A DNA stretch of 64,000 bases from Circinella minor (Eukaryota > Mucoromycota > Mucoromycetes > Mucorales > Lichtheimiaceae): positions 124,001-188,000 of the forward strand of contig JAEPRB010000011.1 of NCBI GenBank assembly GCA_016758965.1, given 5' to 3'. A model generated the notes under the pieces. That model saw nothing but the letters and a program-made list of their open reading frames with translations. It was not told where the DNA came from and did not search any database. This document shows positions 62,701 to 64,000 of the stretch, piece after piece; position 1 is the stretch's first letter; each line of letters starts with the position of its first letter. A program made the translations under genes and the position numbers.

Positions 62701-64000
62701 TCTTTAATTGTTGGGTACTTACTACTTGGAGAACGATTGTTGACATTTTTTTTCTCTTTTCCTTTGTTATTTTCTTTAATATTTTTTTTATTCATAGCTT
62801 AACATTAGAACGTCAACAGCGATTTAGAGCATTCACATTCAAAGACTTATTAGCATCAAACAATGGTCGAGATTTAACAAAGGGATTAGCAAATGCAATG
62901 ATTGATGAAACCATGGCGAAATATGCAAATTTGGATATTGTGATTGATGTTCTGGAACAACGTTGTGGAACTTTCTGTAATTCATCTGACGTACTTTTTT
63001 ACAAGGCACAAAAACAAATTAAGGCAGCAGAAAGTGAAGCCAACACTATGCCATCACAAAATGCTTTGCAAGAATCTCTTAGACTTTTAAAACGAATTGC
63101 TATCCATATTACATACGAGCAAGCAGGCGAAATTGCTAAAGCTTATACTCGACAAGGTGCATTGGTATCGGCGGTAGAACTGATATTAACATGTGCCCAT
63201 ACAAGGGATCCACATAACACTTCAACTGAGTTTTGGAGAAATGGTAGTCAATATAATGATCCACGAGCTGCTATTGTCGATATAAAGAAACCGTTTTATG
63301 ATTGTGTATACGATGTTTTAAAAGAAGCAATTATACCATCATCTACTACAAATCAGAAAGGTAAGGGTATATAAAAAAGAGATAGAGGGCACGAGAGAAG
63401 AATCCAATAGGTTGATTTATTTCATGTTATTAAACTGATAATTTTCCTCTCTATTTTCTTTAAAGTCACCGCATCACAAAGGGAGCAAGCTTTCCGAGTA
63501 GCATTTGCTTCGGATGACATTTTTTACCAGTGGTATATTTATGAGAAATTTATACAGGATGGTTTAGGACATGATCTGATACAGGTTAGTTATTACTATT
63601 ACTTTTTCCTCCAACTGATGAATCAATGTATTACTTAATAGAATGTTTTAATTAACTGAATGAAAACGATATATATATATATAAGATGTATCCACCATAT
63701 ATTGAAACGTTCCTAAAACGCGAGCCATTTGATTTGAATCTATATGAATTATTGGCATATTATTATCGATTGAAAGAAGAATATGAAGAAGCAGCTGAAG
63801 TATATGCACTCTTAGCGCGTATACAGTAAGGAAAAAATGAGAGGGGGGTGAAGGGAGGGGGGAACGACTAAGCCGGAAAATGACTCTTTAGATTGGTAAA
63901 CTTACAATTATTCATTCATTCATTTCTTTGTTTTTTAGACAAAACATTATTTCTACTGATAAACGATTGTATTACCTCAATCAAGCTTCGATATGTGCTA
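59757..64000 (+). CDS. NUP170: Nup155/Nup170 nucleoporin, 3' end beyond the window
   Basis: Fourteen exons are visible: 59757-59874, 59983-60090, 60194-60287, 60387-60687, 60805-60889, 60994-61487, 61604-61955, 62059-62254, 62341-62439, 62540-62686, 62798-63360, 63466-63584, 63686-63825 and 63939 onwards. All are in phase, giving about 959 residues of a protein usually of 1300-1500. Nup155/Nup157/Nup170 is an inner-ring scaffold of the nuclear pore complex. The N-terminal beta-propeller (Nucleoporin_N) shows FVSKYSFTLPP, PEINRAYFAVENRLYLWDY, IGTKIGRVFMLSDLGDIWEL and LVAVTSSGCRLYLY. The C-terminal alpha-solenoid starts after about residue 600, with FTFKDLLASNNGRDLTKGL, FYQWYIYEKFI and YYRLKEEYEEAAEVYALLA. 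The ATG at 59757 was chosen because the frame in front (to 59640) has no ATG and is F- and K-rich. The end is cut by the window edge, not by mutation. Confidence 0.92.

Overview
The window looks like nuclear DNA of an early-diverging filamentous fungus, most likely Mucoromycota (Mucorales). The basis is visibly AT-rich intergenic DNA, many short GT-AG introns (mostly about 80-165 bp), T/C-rich leaders before start codons, a local family of F-box/TPR/leucine-rich proteins, and ordinary eukaryotic housekeeping genes (lysyl-tRNA synthetase, VPS16, a Nup155/Nup170 nucleoporin, a RasGEF). No search could be run, so the taxonomic call is inference. Exon models were built by hand: every junction was checked for reading phase and, where a family was recognised, for continuity of its motifs.

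Layout. 1-5 kb: an NmrA-like NAD(P)-binding gene followed by a decayed tandem copy. 5.5-11.3 kb: a low-complexity protein with a possible myristoylation site, then on the minus strand a membrane-anchored GH125 mannosidase and an acyl-CoA-binding protein with a C-terminal membrane anchor. 11.3-15.3 kb: gene-poor, with one possible remnant of a zinc-cluster regulator. 15.3-24.3 kb: three tandem F-box proteins. 24.3-27.3 kb: nothing recognised. 27.3-28.4 kb: a second, divergent NmrA-like gene. 28.4-34.6 kb: a 6.1 kb stretch with no recognisable gene. 34.6-42.8 kb: a RasGEF, cytosolic lysyl-tRNA synthetase and a short-chain dehydrogenase. 43.7-46.0 kb: a 5'-truncated LINE-type retrotransposon bounded by a perfect 14-bp target-site duplication. 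47-49.2 kb: a fourth F-box/TPR/LRR gene. 49.5-58.5 kb, minus strand: a TVP15/COPI-associated membrane protein (apparently with a GC-AG intron), a vezatin/Inp2-like protein and VPS16 (19 exons, one of 14 nt). 59.8-64 kb: the first 14 exons of a Nup155/Nup170 nucleoporin, cut by the window edge.

Several genes concern membranes and organelles: VPS16 (HOPS/CORVET tethering), the TVP15-like protein (Golgi/COPI), GH125 (secretory pathway), the anchored acyl-CoA-binding protein (ACBD4/5-like, a peroxisome-ER contact family) and the vezatin/Inp2-like protein (peroxisome-myosin linkage in yeast). This is probably ordinary gene order rather than a functional cluster. The most distinctive local system is the F-box set: four diverged genes share N-terminal repeats, an F-box, a long leucine-rich region and a phase-1 intron at about the same place, and the three tandem copies also share a C-terminal CIPG-type motif.
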